A stretch of 14,801 nucleotides of DNA, taken from Chitinophagaceae bacterium (GTDB lineage Bacteria; Bacteroidota; Bacteroidia; Chitinophagales; Chitinophagaceae). Both the position numbers and the translations under genes were made by a program. The stretch covers positions 1 to 14,801 of the forward strand of contig JALOMC010000022.1 of assembly GCA_025455665.1 (NCBI GenBank), given 5' to 3'. Of the stretch, positions 14,537 through 14,801 are shown piece by piece (the first letter of the stretch is position 1; every line of letters begins with the position of its first letter). Under the pieces are notes generated by a model. That model had not been told where the DNA came from, did not search any database, and saw only the letters and a program-made list of their open reading frames with translations.

Positions 14537-14583
14537 AGCTAAAACTGTATGATAGATGAAAATAGCCCTTGGGCAGATACAAC

Positions 14584-14591
14584 TACTTTTG
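14584..14591 (+). promoter_or_regulatory. Candidate -7 element of the ctaA promoter
   Basis: TACTTTTG matches the Bacteroidota -7 consensus TAnnTTTG exactly and lies 24 nt before the ctaA ATG, giving a leader of only about 18 nt. No TTG was found at the expected 19-21 nt upstream, so this rests on one box. It is in the 79-nt spacer shared with the divergent beta-barrel gene. Confidence 0.4.
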
Positions 14592-14615
14592 CCTGTTATT
14601 GTTTTAGGTTTCGTT

Positions 14616-14801
14616 ATGAATTCAGATACTTCGACGATTCGTTCCGCTAACAAAGCCGTGTACTACTGGCTGCTGGCAGGGGTAGCCATGACCATCATCC
14701 AAGTAGCATTGGGCGGCATTACCCGCCTTACGGGCAGCGGCCTCAGCATTACCGAGTGGGATGTGGTGACCGGCAGCTTACCCCCGCTGAACGAAGCGGC
14801 C
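14616..14801 (+). CDS. ctaA: Heme A synthase (COX15/CtaA), N-terminal part only
   Basis: Inner-membrane enzyme that converts heme O to heme A for cytochrome c oxidase. Only the first 62 codons are in the window; the frame is still open at the last base, so the gene continues beyond it. Seen: a polar N-terminus of about 14 residues, the first transmembrane helix (YYWLLAGVAMTIIQVALGG), and the COX15 signature GGITRLTGSGLSITEWDVVTG followed by SLPPLNEA. The ATG at 14616 gives the normal short N-terminus. Divergent from the beta-barrel/rnhB run. Presence of heme A synthesis fits an aerobic respiring Bacteroidota. Confidence 0.95.
   Translation, partial: MNSDTSTIRSANKAVYYWLLAGVAMTIIQVALGGITRLTGSGLSITEWDVVTGSLPPLNEAA

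Noticed and set aside
14561..14575. GCCCTTGGGC palindrome before ctaA, resembling part of the clpX hairpin
   Set aside because: A short symmetric word with no loop; shared words with the clpX hairpin are too few to mean anything.
14537..14653. Longer N-terminus for the beta-barrel protein
   Set aside because: It would overlap the ctaA start and precede a clear signal peptide at 14536.

Overview
The window looks like chromosomal DNA of a Bacteroidota bacterium, most likely a Chitinophagaceae-type member. The reasons are a PorX-type regulator of the type IX secretion system, paired DUF1080 lipoprotein-like/exported proteins with a Tat-exported Gfo/Idh/MocA oxidoreductase, two adjacent clpP paralogs, a scattered S23-type four-helix-bundle gene, few clear Shine-Dalgarno sites, and several matches to the Bacteroidota -7 element TAnnTTTG. 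Base composition looks roughly half G+C by eye; I did not compute it. No rRNA, tRNA, CRISPR array or insertion-sequence transposase was seen.

Layout. 1-4151 is a Clp protease region: clpX (-), a small exported protein of unknown function (+), then two clpP genes (-) separated by an S23/IVS four-helix-bundle gene that is bracketed by degenerate G/T-rich short repeats in inverted orientation. A strong two-way terminator sits between the + gene and the downstream clpP. 4440-6626 holds two tandem + strand copies of a secreted protein with YadA-head-like repeats: the first is a decayed, internally deleted copy, the second is intact (507 aa). 6637-8193 is porX (-), and 8404-8853 is a small + strand membrane protein that converges with the next block.

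8864-14536 is a long run of - strand genes: two DUF1080 proteins, a thioredoxin-fold exported protein, a small cysteine-containing exported protein, a Tat-signal Gfo/Idh/MocA oxidoreductase, RNase HII (rnhB) and an outer-membrane beta-barrel-like protein. At the right edge a divergent + strand gene starts, the first 62 codons of heme A synthase (ctaA/COX15), cut by the window end.

How the parts may work together: ClpX with one or both ClpP paralogs would form the ATP-dependent ClpXP protease. The oxidoreductase and the two DUF1080 proteins are a plausible exported pair for glycoside breakdown through 3-keto intermediates (oxidation of the sugar, then cleavage). PorX would control type IX secretion. 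I did not find a clear novel defence or mobile system. The least ordinary signals are the repeat-bracketed S23 gene between the clpP genes, the decayed paralog at 4440-5063, and a 10-bp perfect hairpin in the likely clpX leader.
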